From Parasulfuritortus sp037446165 (GTDB lineage: Bacteria; Pseudomonadota; Gammaproteobacteria; Burkholderiales; Thiobacillaceae), in the NCBI GenBank assembly GCA_037446165.1, contig JBBIJC010000003.1, positions 22,723 through 86,722 of the forward strand: a DNA stretch of 64,000 nt. Reading direction: 5' to 3'. Within the stretch, counting starts at the first letter, position 1. Every line of letters begins with the position of its first letter. The notes under the pieces were generated by a model, which was given only the letters and a program-made list of their open reading frames with translations, made no database searches and was not told the DNA's origin. The position numbers and the translations under genes are program-made. Shown in pieces: positions 63,915 to 64,000 of the stretch.

Positions 63915-64000
63915 CTATGAGCCCTCAATCACTCGCGCCACGCCACCGTGGCACTTTGCGCACCTGCCTTCCAGCAGCAAATTGCTACCCTTGATGGTCC
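63915..64000 (-). CDS. C-terminal fragment of a c-type cytochrome (cut by window edge)
   Basis: Reading leftward into the window, the last 27 residues contain GRCAKCHGGVARVIEGS before a TAG at 63915-63917. CAKCH is a heme c attachment motif. A heme site this close to the C-terminus is seen in multiheme cytochromes; how many hemes lie outside the window is unknown. The terminator at 63801-63833 follows it. Confidence 0.6.
   Translation of the reverse strand, partial: TIKGSNLLLEGRCAKCHGGVARVIEGS

Overview
The window looks like a chromosomal segment of a chemolithotrophic sulfur-oxidising proteobacterium, most likely a betaproteobacterium of the Thiobacillus/Sulfuritalea type. This lineage is inferred from gene content: a complete oxidative (reverse) dsr locus with dsrL, dsrEFH and dsrN, a cbb3 oxidase cluster, and flagellar genes under a FleS/FleR-type pair. 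The 100-N gap flanked by an exact 55-bp duplication shows this is a draft scaffold. I saw no rRNA, tRNA, insertion sequence or CRISPR array, and no gene-free stretch longer than about 260 bp.

Region 1 (1-8655) is a signalling block. A truncated membrane sensor reads leftward. Rightward come a globin-coupled GGDEF/EAL protein, a REC-PAS regulator, an HDOD protein, a GAF-PAS-PAS-PAS-GGDEF cyclase (interrupted by the assembly gap) and a zinc-binding CZB protein with a degenerate GGDEF domain.

Region 2 (8689-26064) is the sulfur-oxidation locus. Rightward runs dsrABEFHCMKLJOP, closed by a strong terminator, then dsrN-dsrR-cysG, which supply siroheme amide and related cofactors. Divergent from dsrA is a leftward five-gene unit: an 84-aa unknown, a Cas6-like endoribonuclease, a DsrC paralogue lacking both functional cysteines, an SseA sulfurtransferase and a 192-aa unknown. 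A perfect 20-bp palindrome lies in the shared promoter region. Several strong hairpins lie between dsr cistrons. The Cas6-like protein without an array, beside a hairpin-rich operon, is the most unusual feature of the window.

Region 3 (26100-41400) is mostly housekeeping: a Pat-type acyl-CoA synthetase/acetyltransferase, an HDAC-family deacetylase, a NarX/NarL-like pair, amiC, tsaE, queG, murI, a minimal chemoreceptor, a small cytochrome c with a near-ideal FNR-type promoter, folA-thyA, a YcgR-like PilZ protein, an unknown, and the two N-degron aminoacyl-transferases bpt and aat.

Region 4 (41432-49835) is the cbb3 oxidase cluster ccoI-ccoS-ccoNOQP-ccoGH plus a DUF3149 peptide, with a perfect FNR box before ccoN. 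Region 5 (49887-57243) holds fliI-H-G-F-E and a FleR/FleS-like pair, all leftward. Region 6 (57288-64000) holds a secreted unknown, hrpA, a CDP-alcohol phosphatidyltransferase, tatD and, at the edge, the C-terminus of a c-type cytochrome.

Together the genes describe a motile cell that oxidises stored or polysulfide sulfur through rDsr, respires at low oxygen with cbb3 oxidase under FNR-type control, and has substantial c-di-GMP and redox signalling next to the sulfur genes.
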